A stretch of DNA of 24,312 bases from Phoenicibacter sp963588595 (GTDB lineage Bacteria > Actinomycetota > Coriobacteriia > Coriobacteriales > Eggerthellaceae), in the NCBI GenBank assembly GCA_963588595.1, contig CAVAIA010000031.1, positions 1 through 24,312 on the forward strand, written 5' to 3'. Under the pieces are notes generated by a model. It was not told the DNA's origin, searched no databases, and saw nothing but the letters and a program-made list of their open reading frames with translations. Made by a program: the position numbers and the translations under genes. Shown here piece after piece: positions 14,473 through 22,934 of the stretch. How positions within the stretch are numbered: the stretch's first letter is position 1; the number at the start of each line of letters is the position of its first letter.

Positions 14473-15585
14473 CTAATATTTCTCCATTAATTTATCAAAT
14501 TCTTCAAATGAGAAATTCATAACTTCACAATGCCCTATTTTCTTAGGAACTATCACGTTAAGAGACTCCCCATGCCTCTTTTTATCATTTTTAACAAGTC
14601 TTAAAATCTCTTCGATAGACACATCTGTTGAAGTTGGAAGACCTTGCGTTTTGAAAGATTGCTCTATCTTTGAACTAACGCTTTGTTCTATTATTTCGCT
14701 ATTCGCTAGTGCTTTTGCAATCATGCAAAGACCAATGGCGACGCACGATCCATGCCCCAGCTCAAAATTTTGAGCCAGTTCCACCGCATGCCCTATGGTG
14801 TGTCCTAAATTAAGAGTTTGCCTAACTCCAGACTCAAATTCATCGTTTGAGACGATTTCGTTCTTGATTTCGATATTTTTATAAATAATGTCATTTAGCA
14901 TTTGAGTGCCAACATATGTTTTGTCTAACTTATTATCAAGCAAAAAATTAAACATTTTCTCGTCAGCTAGAATTGAATGTTTCACAACCTCGCCAAGCGA
15001 ATCGCGAAATTCTTCATCGCTTAAAGTTGACAAAACTTTTGGATCCACAAAAACTGCAATTGGTTGGTGAAACGCCCCGAACAAGTTCTTTGCGCATGGC
15101 AAGTCAACTGCAGTCTTTCCACCAACGCTTGCATCCACCATAGCAAGCAAGGACGTTGGGATCGCGATGTGTCTTACACCTCTCATATAAGTTGCAGCAG
15201 CAAAACCACCAAGATCACACGCAACTCCTCCACCCAAATTGATAACTAGAGTGTCTCTTGAGCAGCCCGCCTCCCCCATTTTCTCAACGCACTCAAATAA
15301 AGTTTTTGGATTTTTTGATTTTTCTCCTGCTTCAAAAACAAAATGATTAACTTTTCCTCTGAGTTTTAAAAGAGTGGTTTCAACACCTTCACCATAAATT
15401 TCCCAAACGTTGGAATCGCTAATTATGAAAATTGAGTCAACAGAAGAAAAGCCTTGCTTATCTAACGCATTTTTTACATAAAAGTCGAGTTTAGAGATCA
15501 AACCTTCCTCAATTATCACTTCATAAGAAGACTCACTTGCTTTTACTTCGACAACTCTCTTTTTTGTTGCATCATCGACAAACAT
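14473..15585 (-). CDS. aroB: 3-dehydroquinate synthase
   Basis: AroB converts DAHP to 3-dehydroquinate, the second step of the shikimate pathway, using NAD and a divalent metal. The 370-residue protein shows the NAD-binding GGGVACDLGGFAAATYMRG segment, PTSLLAMVDASVGGKTAVD, and the metal/substrate signatures GEVVKH and NLGHTIGHAVE. The Lys-Arg-His of DKKRHG is also conserved. It starts with an ATG 5 nt after the ddl stop, with AAGGAAAA inside the end of ddl as ribosome binding site. No other shikimate gene is in the window, so it stands apart from an aro cluster, placed between a cell-wall ligase and a metal regulator. Confidence 0.97.
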   Translation of the reverse strand: MFVDDATKKRVVEVKASESSYEVIIEEGLISKLDFYVKNALDKQGFSSVDSIFIISDSNVWEIYGEGVETTLLKLRGKVNHFVFEAGEKSKNPKTLFECVEKMGEAGCSRDTLVINLGGGVACDLGGFAAATYMRGVRHIAIPTSLLAMVDASVGGKTAVDLPCAKNLFGAFHQPIAVFVDPKVLSTLSDEEFRDSLGEVVKHSILADEKMFNFLLDNKLDKTYVGTQMLNDIIYKNIEIKNEIVSNDEFESGVRQTLNLGHTIGHAVELAQNFELGHGSCVAIGLCMIAKALANSEIIEQSVSSKIEQSFKTQGLPTSTDVSIEEILRLVKNDKKRHGESLNVIVPKKIGHCEVMNFSFEEFDKLMEKY

Positions 15586-15590
15586 AAGCT

Positions 15591-16775
15591 CTATTTTCCT
15601 TTAGCGCCAGCCAAACTTGCAGTGTTTAAAACATTCGTGTCAAAAGAAAACGTTATTGAACGTTGCCTTCTTTCATTCTTATTAGCAATTTCAACACACC
15701 TATTCAAAAGATCTTTGTAAGACACGCCTTTTGGCTCCCATAGATAAAAAGAAAGTGAACCAGGAATGGTGTTAATTTCATTAAAATAGACCTCACCCGT
15801 GTCCTCGTCAACTAAAAAGTCAACCCTCGAAACTCCACTGCACCCTAAAGTTTTAAACGCAAGAAGCGCTTGTCTCTCAACATTTTCTTTAGTAGTTTCA
15901 TCTATTTTTGCAGGAATTTCTCTTGAAACGCTAGCCATTCCGCTTGCAGATGCTCCTGTTTTCTTCTTCCCTCCACGAAGATATTTGTCCTCATAACTTA
16001 AAATCTCATCGCTCGAAATCGGCCTTTCGATGACAGAAGCTTGCGCCTCTTCATTATCCCCAAGAATTGAGCAATTAAGTTCGCTTAAGTTCTCGATTGC
16101 TCTTTCAACTAAAACTCTATTTGCATAAGAAAATGCCTCGTCTAAACTGTGCTCGAGCTCGTCTTTGTTGCTAGCGACTGAAATTCCAACGCTGCTACCT
16201 AAATTAACTGGTTTTACAATTATTGGATAAGAAAACCTCTCTTCAACCTTCTCTATTGCTGAAGTGATGTTCTCATAATCAGCATAATTGAGCTCTATAG
16301 CGTCTAAAACGTTGACTCCCGCATCTTTTAATATTGATTTTTGCTTAAACTTATCCATTCCAAGCGCAGCACTCGTAACATCACATCCAACAATAGGCAC
16401 ACCTAAAGTCTTAAAGAAGCCTTGCAACGCACCATCTTCAACATTAGTTCCATGAACACAAAGAAAAGCAAGATCGATGTCCTTCTCAAATGTTTTAGAA
16501 AACAAAGATTTCGGATAACCCACCAGCTTTGACCTATTGCCATCTCTCACCAAGATAACTTGAGTAGCGCTCCTCTTCACATTTTCTAAGTCACGGAAAT
16601 TTTCTATGTTGTTTAGAACATCACCAACAAACATCGAACCATCTTTTGCTATATAGAGAGCAAATGGATCATATTTTTCATTATCAAAAGAAAGAAGCGC
16701 TTGAATTCCTGTGATAATCGAAATTTCATGTTCAACACTCGGCCCCCCAAAAACAAACGCTATTTGCCTTTTCAA
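15591..16775 (-). CDS. ddl: D-alanine-D-alanine ligase family protein (divergent paralogue type)
   Basis: This 394-residue ATP-grasp ligase would join D-Ala to D-Ala (or another D-residue) for peptidoglycan. The N-terminal GGPSVEHEIS (10-19) matches the GGxSxEREVS motif. Val-Lys-Pro and GSSVG (193-197) are in the ATP-grasp core. Asn335 in NEINTIPGS and Arg317 in RVDF are at the metal/substrate site. The Lys-Tyr pair (264-265, YEDKYL) that favours D-Ala over D-lactate is kept, but the loop after it is replaced by a Gly/Lys/Ser-rich stretch (RGGKKKTGASASGMAS). The C-terminus is longer than in DdlB (306 residues). The start is a TTG with a strong AGGTGAT 5 nt upstream. It lies 34 nt after the membrane Mur ligase gene and 5 nt before aroB. 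Confidence 0.88.
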   Translation of the reverse strand: MKRQIAFVFGGPSVEHEISIITGIQALLSFDNEKYDPFALYIAKDGSMFVGDVLNNIENFRDLENVKRSATQVILVRDGNRSKLVGYPKSLFSKTFEKDIDLAFLCVHGTNVEDGALQGFFKTLGVPIVGCDVTSAALGMDKFKQKSILKDAGVNVLDAIELNYADYENITSAIEKVEERFSYPIIVKPVNLGSSVGISVASNKDELEHSLDEAFSYANRVLVERAIENLSELNCSILGDNEEAQASVIERPISSDEILSYEDKYLRGGKKKTGASASGMASVSREIPAKIDETTKENVERQALLAFKTLGCSGVSRVDFLVDEDTGEVYFNEINTIPGSLSFYLWEPKGVSYKDLLNRCVEIANKNERRQRSITFSFDTNVLNTASLAGAKGK

Positions 16776-16809
16776 AATTGATCACCTCTACCATTTATCG
16801 TTAAGAGAT

Positions 16810-18423
16810 TTAAGCTGCCGAAAAATAATTATCAGGCAAGTCATTTTCGAGAAGAATGACTGATCTCTTGTTCTCATCTTTTATTTTGTAAGCAAAATTT
16901 ATCGCTTCTTCAAAAGTATTATAAGACTCAATTTTACTTTGATCAAAACCCTGGCTCAAAGCCCCATTCTTAATGGGTAAAGTTCTAAGTTTTCCAACCA
17001 GGATAATCCAATCGCAATTTTTAGCTGCATATTGTCCAAACTCAAAGTTGTATTTTTCCTCATCCTCTCCAAGTTCAACCATCCCAGGAGTAACTAAAAT
17101 CTTTATCGCATTGAAAAGAGAGAGCGTCTCCAAGGCAGCCTTAGATCCGATCGGGTTTGAATTAAAAGCGTCATCTATAATCGTCACATGTCCTGCTTGC
17201 TTAAGCTCCATTCTATGAGGAACTGCCTTAATTTTTCTTAGCGGCGCTACTAAACTTGATAAAGAACAACCAAAATTGTTAGCAACGCTAACTCCCGCTG
17301 TCAAATTGATAACATTGTGAGATCCAACCAAACGACTGTGAAATTCTTGGCTTTCTGCTCCCTTCTTCAAACAGTTAAAAGTTGTTCCATTGTCACCAAC
17401 TTGCTCAATGAGAGAAGTGAAATCTGCGCCAGAGTTCTCATCGTTTGAAAAAGTCACAAAGTCGTCTTTTATTCCACTTAATTTTCTCTTTGACGCATGT
17501 TCTTCCAATAGAGGAGAGTCGATGTTTATAAACATTTTTCCCTCTTTTTCTAAAACAGCATCAGCAAGTTCAAATTTAGTCTTTTGAATATTTTCAAGGC
17601 TTCCAAAAGTTGAAAGATGAGCAGGTCCAACTGACGTTATAATTCCATGGTCAGGATGAACTATGTCACAAATCTCTTTTATTTCGCCCACATACCTCGC
17701 TCCCATCTCACAAATGAAAAAATCATGATTTACGCTCAAGCTTTCGCGAATAGTTTTAACTATGCCCATAGGCGTGTTATAAGATTCTGGAGTCACTAAA
17801 ACGTTATATTTTGAACTTAAAAGTTCACCTAGATAGAACTTAACAGAAGTCTTTCCATAACTTCCAGCAACGCCGATAACAACTAAATTCTCACATTTTT
17901 TAAGAATTGCCTTTGCCTCGTTGATATATTTATTTCTTATCGCTTTTTCTATAGGCGAATTAACGAGATTCGCAAAAGGTACCAATAACATTTGTGCTCC
18001 GCAAATAAACGAAAAAGCCCCTGGAAGTGCTCTTATCCCAAGCAAGCAAAAAACTAGGAAAATAATCATTGCGCAAATGACATAATCGCAAACAAACATC
18101 CTTTTAACACGCGGCGTGAAGTGCAAAGGTTTTTTGCTATAAATACGCTTCATCGCTTTGAAAATAAAATAGGTGAGAACAAGAAAAAGCAACGAAACTA
18201 TGTCTAGGGTCCAATTTTGGAAAAAAACTTGCAAAAGGCCTAGAAACATTAGCGCAAATAATAGCCAAACCTTCCTTAAATTCTCGCTTAGCCACCCAAA
18301 ATGTTCACTATTAATATAAGTGTTAAGTTGCAACATGTGCATATTAAAACGCGAGGTAAACCAAATAGTTGGAAGGCAAAAAGTAAAGCTTAGAGCAATT
18401 ATGACTATGTTTGCATCCATCAC
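16810..18423 (-). CDS. Membrane-anchored MurF-like ligase (UDP-MurNAc-tripeptide--D-Ala-D-Ala ligase family)
   Basis: This 537-residue protein joins a membrane domain to Mur-ligase central and C-terminal domains. Hydrophobic helices lie at about 5-21, 52-68, 74-91, 112-129 and 134-152. The ligase part has the P-loop GSYGKTS (187-193), EMGA (239-242), SVGPAHL, PHRMEL (402-407), DDAFNSNP (417-424) and TPGMVELG (445-452), closest to MurF, which adds D-Ala-D-Ala. The canonical MurF N-terminal domain that holds the UDP end of the precursor (with its DSR and GDLFVA motifs) is not present; the membrane helices take its place. That suggests a membrane-bound or lipid-linked substrate, which is inference. 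The start is a GTG (18423) or the next ATG, with AAGGGA inside the end of the hydrolase gene. Its neighbour is a Ddl paralogue. A standard MurF could exist elsewhere. Confidence 0.85.
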   Translation of the reverse strand: MMDANIVIIALSFTFCLPTIWFTSRFNMHMLQLNTYINSEHFGWLSENLRKVWLLFALMFLGLLQVFFQNWTLDIVSLLFLVLTYFIFKAMKRIYSKKPLHFTPRVKRMFVCDYVICAMIIFLVFCLLGIRALPGAFSFICGAQMLLVPFANLVNSPIEKAIRNKYINEAKAILKKCENLVVIGVAGSYGKTSVKFYLGELLSSKYNVLVTPESYNTPMGIVKTIRESLSVNHDFFICEMGARYVGEIKEICDIVHPDHGIITSVGPAHLSTFGSLENIQKTKFELADAVLEKEGKMFINIDSPLLEEHASKRKLSGIKDDFVTFSNDENSGADFTSLIEQVGDNGTTFNCLKKGAESQEFHSRLVGSHNVINLTAGVSVANNFGCSLSSLVAPLRKIKAVPHRMELKQAGHVTIIDDAFNSNPIGSKAALETLSLFNAIKILVTPGMVELGEDEEKYNFEFGQYAAKNCDWIILVGKLRTLPIKNGALSQGFDQSKIESYNTFEEAINFAYKIKDENKRSVILLENDLPDNYFSAA

Positions 18424-18424
18424 T

Positions 18425-19240
18425 TTAGATTCCCTTTATTGTTTCGCCGTTCTCTATTAAAAAAGATCTTAGAACTTCGCTAAATAAGCTTGGATTTTCT
18501 GCATATGAAAAATGCCCCGCGCCTTTAATGACAACTAGACCAGCATCTTTAAATCCTTTTTCCATTATATGCGCATCGTCCAGCGGGGTTGCATCATCAT
18601 TTTCGCCCCAAATTAACAATACTGGTTGCTCTACCAAAGGAAAAAGGCGGCATTGATCATAATTTACAGCTTTAACTAAGACTTGCTTCATGATCTTCGA
18701 AGCAGCCCTATAGTCCTCGCTGCCTTGTCTATCAATCCAATCATCTATCACTTCAGGGAAAAGTGGATAGATAAAAGGTGAAGTTATAAACTTTCTCCAT
18801 GCCTTAAAAAACTTAACTCTAACGTTGCTCTTAACACCTCTTTTAGGCATAACTCCTGCGCTGTCTACCAAAACTAACTTTTCAACAACAAGCGAGGAAG
18901 GGCTTAAAGCAGCTGTCTCGATTGCAACCCTGCCTCCGAAAGAGTGGCCGACTAGCGAACATTTATCTATTGAAAGAGCGCTTAGAAAATGGAGCAAAAA
19001 TTGAGAATAATCGCCAACTGTCCAAGGATTGATTGGCTCTCTTGTCATCCCGAAGCCGGGGAAATCAAACAATGTTACAGTGCACTTATCACTTATAGCA
19101 TCAGCCATTATTTTATACATTTTAAAATCAGTTCCCCAACCTTGGCATATAACAACATTTTGTTTGCCGCCTCCAAATTGGCAATAAGCAACATCGATGT
19201 CGTCAACTAAAACACGCTTTATGTCAAAGATTTGATTCAT
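18425..19240 (-). CDS. Alpha/beta hydrolase
   Basis: This 271-residue protein has the alpha/beta-hydrolase fold. The nucleophile elbow is GHSFGG with Ser100, the acid is probably Asp215 or Asp216 in WGENDDATPL, and the histidine is His243 in GAGHFSY. CQGWGTDF (33-40) is in the oxyanion-hole position. There is no signal peptide or membrane segment, so it should be cytoplasmic. The start is placed at the ATG at 19238-19240 (MNQIFDIKRVLV). The open frame continues 85 codons upstream, but that part covers the divergent hom start and is not protein-like. Its stop almost touches the GTG start of the Mur ligase, so translation is coupled. The substrate is unknown; the context suggests a wall-precursor ester, amide or lipid, which is inference only. 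Confidence 0.88.
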   Translation of the reverse strand: MNQIFDIKRVLVDDIDVAYCQFGGGKQNVVICQGWGTDFKMYKIMADAISDKCTVTLFDFPGFGMTREPINPWTVGDYSQFLLHFLSALSIDKCSLVGHSFGGRVAIETAALSPSSLVVEKLVLVDSAGVMPKRGVKSNVRVKFFKAWRKFITSPFIYPLFPEVIDDWIDRQGSEDYRAASKIMKQVLVKAVNYDQCRLFPLVEQPVLLIWGENDDATPLDDAHIMEKGFKDAGLVVIKGAGHFSYAENPSLFSEVLRSFLIENGETIKGI

Positions 19241-19347
19241 ATATTTAAGTTTTAAGTATATCTTATGAAAATAATAAACAAACCTTCTACGGCTAACATG
19301 TAAAATTAAAATGTTAAAAATTAACTTTATCGATGAAGGGTTATCAA
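19241..19347. promoter_or_regulatory. Divergent promoter region of the hydrolase operon and hom
   Basis: A 107-bp AT-rich gap. On the reverse strand TATACT lies 14 nt before the hydrolase ATG, with a weak -35 (TTTGTT) about 16 bp further up and no ribosome binding site. On the forward strand TAAAAT lies around 19311, and GAAGGG precedes the hom ATG by 7 nt. The leader is far too short for a lysine riboswitch or a T-box. Confidence 0.35.
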
Positions 19348-20496
19348 ATGAATGTTGCAATTCTAGGGTGCGGAACTGTCGGTGGTGGGGTTCTTGAAAT
19401 AATCGACAACCGTCTAGACAAATCGAGAGATCTAAAAGTGGCAAAAGTTTTGGACCTAAAGAAAAATCCGAATGATCCAAGATTCGTAGATTCAATAGAG
19501 GATATTATCAATGACAAGAACATCGATGTTGTCGTTGAGGCGATGGGCGGAATAGAACCCGCGCACGAATTTATCCTTGCATCTCTCAAAGCAAAAAAGA
19601 ACGTTGTTACGTCTAATAAAGCTGTTGTAAGTGTATATTTCAAAGACTTTGTTCGCGCTGCCGAAGAAAGCCAAGTTGGGCTTTATTTAGAAGCAACGGC
19701 TGGAGGCGGAATTCCATGGATTCATAATTTAATGAGAGTTAAAAGAATCGATAAAATAACAGAATTCAGCGGAATTATAAATGGAACGTCAAATTTTATC
19801 ATCGACAAAATGGAAAAAGAGAAAGCTGATTTTTATGAAACGCTAAAACTCGCTCAAGAAAAAGGATATGCTGAGGCAGATCCCTCAGCTGACATAGACG
19901 GAGATGATGTTAGAGCAAAAGCGCAAATAAGCGCATCGATCGCATTTAACACCCTTTGTTCACCAAACATTCCAACATCAGGAATAAGAAACCTAACAAG
20001 TGAAGACATAGGCGTCTTTAGTGAACTTGGGCTAAATGTCCGCATGGTGACGCGTGCTAAAGTTGAGGAAGGCAAATATTTTGTCACTGTTGAGCCACAA
20101 CTTTGCCAAAACACAACTCTTGAAGCCAACACGCCTGGTTACTTCAACACAGTTTCTCTCACAGGTCAAACTATAGGAGAACTTAAATTCTTCGGCGCGG
20201 GGGCAGGTTCTCTTCCAACTGCAAACGCAATAGTTCAAGATTTAATTGATTGCAAATCACAGAAAATTCCTAGTTATGACTTATCTGAAAACCTTGAATT
20301 TGATGAAACGATTATGCCTACAACCTATTTATTTAGGACAAAGGCGGAACATGCTTTACCTAAGGGAACAATTATGATTCGCGAAGGCTACTTTGAGATT
20401 GTTGGCAAATATCCAGCGGAAGCAAGAAAAATTTTAGAAAATACATTAATCGAAGACCCTAACAGTTTTATGGCAAGCCTTAAAAAAACAATTTAA
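19348..20496 (+). CDS. hom: Homoserine dehydrogenase
   Basis: This enzyme reduces aspartate semialdehyde to homoserine, the branch to threonine and methionine. The N-terminal NAD(P) motif is AILGCGTVGGGV (4-15). VEAMGG, TSNKAVV, EATAGGGIP (substrate binding), GIINGTSNFI and AEADPSADIDGDD are all typical. I chose the ATG at 19348, which has GAAGGG 7 nt upstream; the ATG at 19333 lies before that site. The protein has 382 residues. After the catalytic part, the last ~75 residues do not show a recognisable ACT domain, which most Gram-positive homologues (about 430 residues) have, so feedback control by threonine may be absent or changed. It is the first gene of a hom-lysC-asd set, 56 nt before lysC. 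Confidence 0.95.
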   Translation: MNVAILGCGTVGGGVLEIIDNRLDKSRDLKVAKVLDLKKNPNDPRFVDSIEDIINDKNIDVVVEAMGGIEPAHEFILASLKAKKNVVTSNKAVVSVYFKDFVRAAEESQVGLYLEATAGGGIPWIHNLMRVKRIDKITEFSGIINGTSNFIIDKMEKEKADFYETLKLAQEKGYAEADPSADIDGDDVRAKAQISASIAFNTLCSPNIPTSGIRNLTSEDIGVFSELGLNVRMVTRAKVEEGKYFVTVEPQLCQNTTLEANTPGYFNTVSLTGQTIGELKFFGAGAGSLPTANAIVQDLIDCKSQKIPSYDLSENLEFDETIMPTTYLFRTKAEHALPKGTIMIREGYFEIVGKYPAEARKILENTLIEDPNSFMASLKKTI

Positions 20497-20552
20497 GACT
20501 TATATATAATAGATTCATAATTATTTAAACGCGCTCGAAAAAGGTTTTAATA

Positions 20553-21869
20553 ATGCTTAAAATAACAAAGTTTGGCGGAAGTTCCACTGCAAACTCGCAA
20601 CAATTTAAGAAAATTAAAAACATTATCGATCAAGATAAATCCAGAAAGTTTGTTTGCGTTAGCGCTGCAGGGAGAAGATTTTTAGGCGACAACAAAGTTA
20701 CCGATCTCTTATGTTTAGTTGTTGCACATAGAAAATATCATGTTGACTACACCTCTTTGCTCGACGACATAGAAAGCCGATTTACAGAGATTAAAAACAC
20801 TCTAGGTCTTTGCTATCCAGTAGAGGAAAAATTTGAATCATTGAGAAAGACGATCGAAAACGATTCAGAAGCATTCATTATTTCTAGAGGCGAGTGGCTG
20901 ACTGCCCATTTGATGGCGGAGTACCTTGGTTATGAATATCTTGACGCGGCAGACGCAATTATATTTCACCACGACGGAACCCTAAATCATAAGGCGACTA
21001 ATGAAGCTATCCAAAACGTTGTTCAAAAATTCGACCGTTTCGTCATGCCTGGTTTTTATGGCGGAACAACTGATGGTCAAATTAAATTGCTTGAGCGAGG
21101 CGGCGGCGATATAACAGGATCTCTCTTAGCGAGCGCTTTGGACGCTGACCTCTACGAGAATTGGACTGATGTCTCTGGCTTCAAAAGCGCAGATCCAAGC
21201 ATAGTAGACAACCCATCAACAATTGAAAAGATCACCTTTGATGAAATGCAAGAACTTTCATACATGGGCGCAAGCGTTCTTCATGAAGAGGCAATTTTTC
21301 CAGTTAGAGAAAAAAACATTCCAATTCAAATTAGAAACACAAATGAGCCGACTGCTCAAGGGACAATCATTCGAGAGCGTTGGGAATCAGATGAAAATGA
21401 CCCGCTTGTCACGGGAATCGCAGGAAAGAAAGATTTTCTTAGCATCTATATAAACAAAACGAAACTCGCTAATTCTGTTGGTTTCTTAAGAAGCGTTTTA
21501 AGCATTTTTGAGAGATATAACGTTTCAATCGAACACATACCAACAGGAATCGACAGTTTTTCAGTTGTGGTCAATGCAAAAGACGTGTCCGATAATGTCT
21601 ACTCAATCGTGGCTGCAATTAAAGAAGAACTTGAGCCAGACACAGTCACAATTAATGACAATTTAGCGCTTATCTCCGTCGTTGGAAGAAATATGCCATC
21701 AAAACCTGGCACTTCTGGAAAACTTTTGGGGGTCATTGGAAATGCTGGGATAAACGTTCGCATGATATCTCAAAGCTCTGAAGAAAAGACAATTGTTATT
21801 GGAGTTGAAAACGCTGATTTCGACAGAGCTGTCAAAACAATTTATAACGAATTCGTTCTTCAAAATTAG
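20553..21869 (+). CDS. lysC: Aspartate kinase
   Basis: Aspartokinase phosphorylates aspartate, the entry to lysine/diaminopimelate, threonine and methionine synthesis. The 438-residue protein begins with the KFGGSS motif (6-11). SRGEWLTAHLMAEYLG, MPGFYGG and ERGGGDITGSLLA are the substrate and ATP segments. Two ACT regulatory domains fill about 290-438 (FLSIYINK...GFLRSVLSIFERYNVSIEHIPTG, then LISVVGRNM...GKLLGVIGNAGINVRMISQ), so feedback control by an end product is likely. The ribosome binding site AAAAGG is 8 nt before the ATG. A TATAAT at 20505-20510 in the gap after hom could be an internal promoter, but no -35 box is visible. asd follows 30 nt later. Confidence 0.97.
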   Translation: MLKITKFGGSSTANSQQFKKIKNIIDQDKSRKFVCVSAAGRRFLGDNKVTDLLCLVVAHRKYHVDYTSLLDDIESRFTEIKNTLGLCYPVEEKFESLRKTIENDSEAFIISRGEWLTAHLMAEYLGYEYLDAADAIIFHHDGTLNHKATNEAIQNVVQKFDRFVMPGFYGGTTDGQIKLLERGGGDITGSLLASALDADLYENWTDVSGFKSADPSIVDNPSTIEKITFDEMQELSYMGASVLHEEAIFPVREKNIPIQIRNTNEPTAQGTIIRERWESDENDPLVTGIAGKKDFLSIYINKTKLANSVGFLRSVLSIFERYNVSIEHIPTGIDSFSVVVNAKDVSDNVYSIVAAIKEELEPDTVTINDNLALISVVGRNMPSKPGTSGKLLGVIGNAGINVRMISQSSEEKTIVIGVENADFDRAVKTIYNEFVLQN

Positions 21870-21899
21870 ATAAGAAAGGTAAATGCTGGAGCATTCATT

Positions 21900-22925
21900 A
21901 TGTCAGGAAAGAAAATTTGCATATTAGGAGCAAGCGGAGCTGTTGGAAGGCAAATGCTCACTTGTTTAGAGGAATCAACTCTTGAAGTTGGCGAACTTAA
22001 GCTTCTTGCGTCTAAAAAAACCGCAGGAGGAATTTTGAAGTTTAAAGGCGAAGATGTTGTAGTTGAGGAGGCGCTGAGCTCTTCTTTTTCTGGGCAAGAT
22101 ATAGTTTTATCTGCGGTTGATAACAATATTGCTAAAGTTTTTGTCCCTCAAGCTGTTGAAAGTGGGGCGATTGTTATAGACAATTCAAGCGCATATCGCC
22201 TCGATGATAAGGTTCCCTTGGTCGTGGCGGATGTTAACATCGAAGATGCTCGCAATGCAGAAATTGGGATTATAGCAAACCCAAATTGTGCAACAATAAT
22301 CGCGCTATTGGCAATCTCTCCTTTGCATTTCAAATCTAACATTAAAAGGATGATCGTCTCAACATATCAAGCTGCATCAGGAGCTGGAATAAAAGGAATT
22401 AATGAGCTCATGTCACAGCAAAAAGCTATAGCACAAGGCTCCGAAATCCCTGAACCGAACGCCTTTTGCGCCCAGCTAGCAATGAATTTAATCCCTGACA
22501 TTGGAGGAGTTGGAGACAATCTCTACACATCAGAAGAGATGAAAATGCAAAATGAAACAAGAAAGATCCTTCATAGCGACAACATAAAAGTTAATTGCAC
22601 CTGCGTTAGAGTTCCAATTGCGCGCTCTCACAGCGAGTCAATAACCGTTGAGTTTGAAAAAGAAATGACTCCAAAGCTGGCTCGAGAACTATTGAATGAA
22701 GCTAAGGGAGTTAAAGTTATCGATGATCCAACGTCCAAAGATATTATGAAAAGATATCCAATGCCGCTCTACACATCCGATCAAGATCTAGTGTTTGTTG
22801 GGAGAATCAGAAGCGACATTTCTCATGAGGATCCTAATAAAGCATTGAGCCTATGGTGCACAGGAGATCAAATCAGGATTGGCGCAGCAACGAATGCAAT
22901 AAAGATTGCTTGCGCAATTGCATAA
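21900..22925 (+). CDS. asd: Aspartate-semialdehyde dehydrogenase
   Basis: Asd reduces aspartyl phosphate to aspartate semialdehyde, the product used by Hom and by the diaminopimelate branch needed for the wall. The 341-residue protein has the NADP motif GASGAVG (10-16), the catalytic Cys130 in NPNCATI, and the later STYQAASGAG and RVPIARSHSES segments. The usual SAGG motif at about 70 reads SAVD here, a variation I believe occurs in related lineages. The start ATG has GGAG 9 nt upstream. It ends the hom-lysC-asd operon, in which the products form a continuous path from aspartate to homoserine. Confidence 0.97.
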   Translation: MSGKKICILGASGAVGRQMLTCLEESTLEVGELKLLASKKTAGGILKFKGEDVVVEEALSSSFSGQDIVLSAVDNNIAKVFVPQAVESGAIVIDNSSAYRLDDKVPLVVADVNIEDARNAEIGIIANPNCATIIALLAISPLHFKSNIKRMIVSTYQAASGAGIKGINELMSQQKAIAQGSEIPEPNAFCAQLAMNLIPDIGGVGDNLYTSEEMKMQNETRKILHSDNIKVNCTCVRVPIARSHSESITVEFEKEMTPKLARELLNEAKGVKVIDDPTSKDIMKRYPMPLYTSDQDLVFVGRIRSDISHEDPNKALSLWCTGDQIRIGAATNAIKIACAIA

Positions 22926-22934
22926 GAGACAACT

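Noticed and set aside
19241..19495. 85-codon upstream extension of the alpha/beta hydrolase
   Set aside because: It runs antisense over the hom start and has no hydrolase features; the fold begins right after the ATG at 19240.
20497..20552. Riboswitch or attenuator before lysC
   Set aside because: The 56-nt gap is too short for a lysine riboswitch or T-box and shows no such structure.
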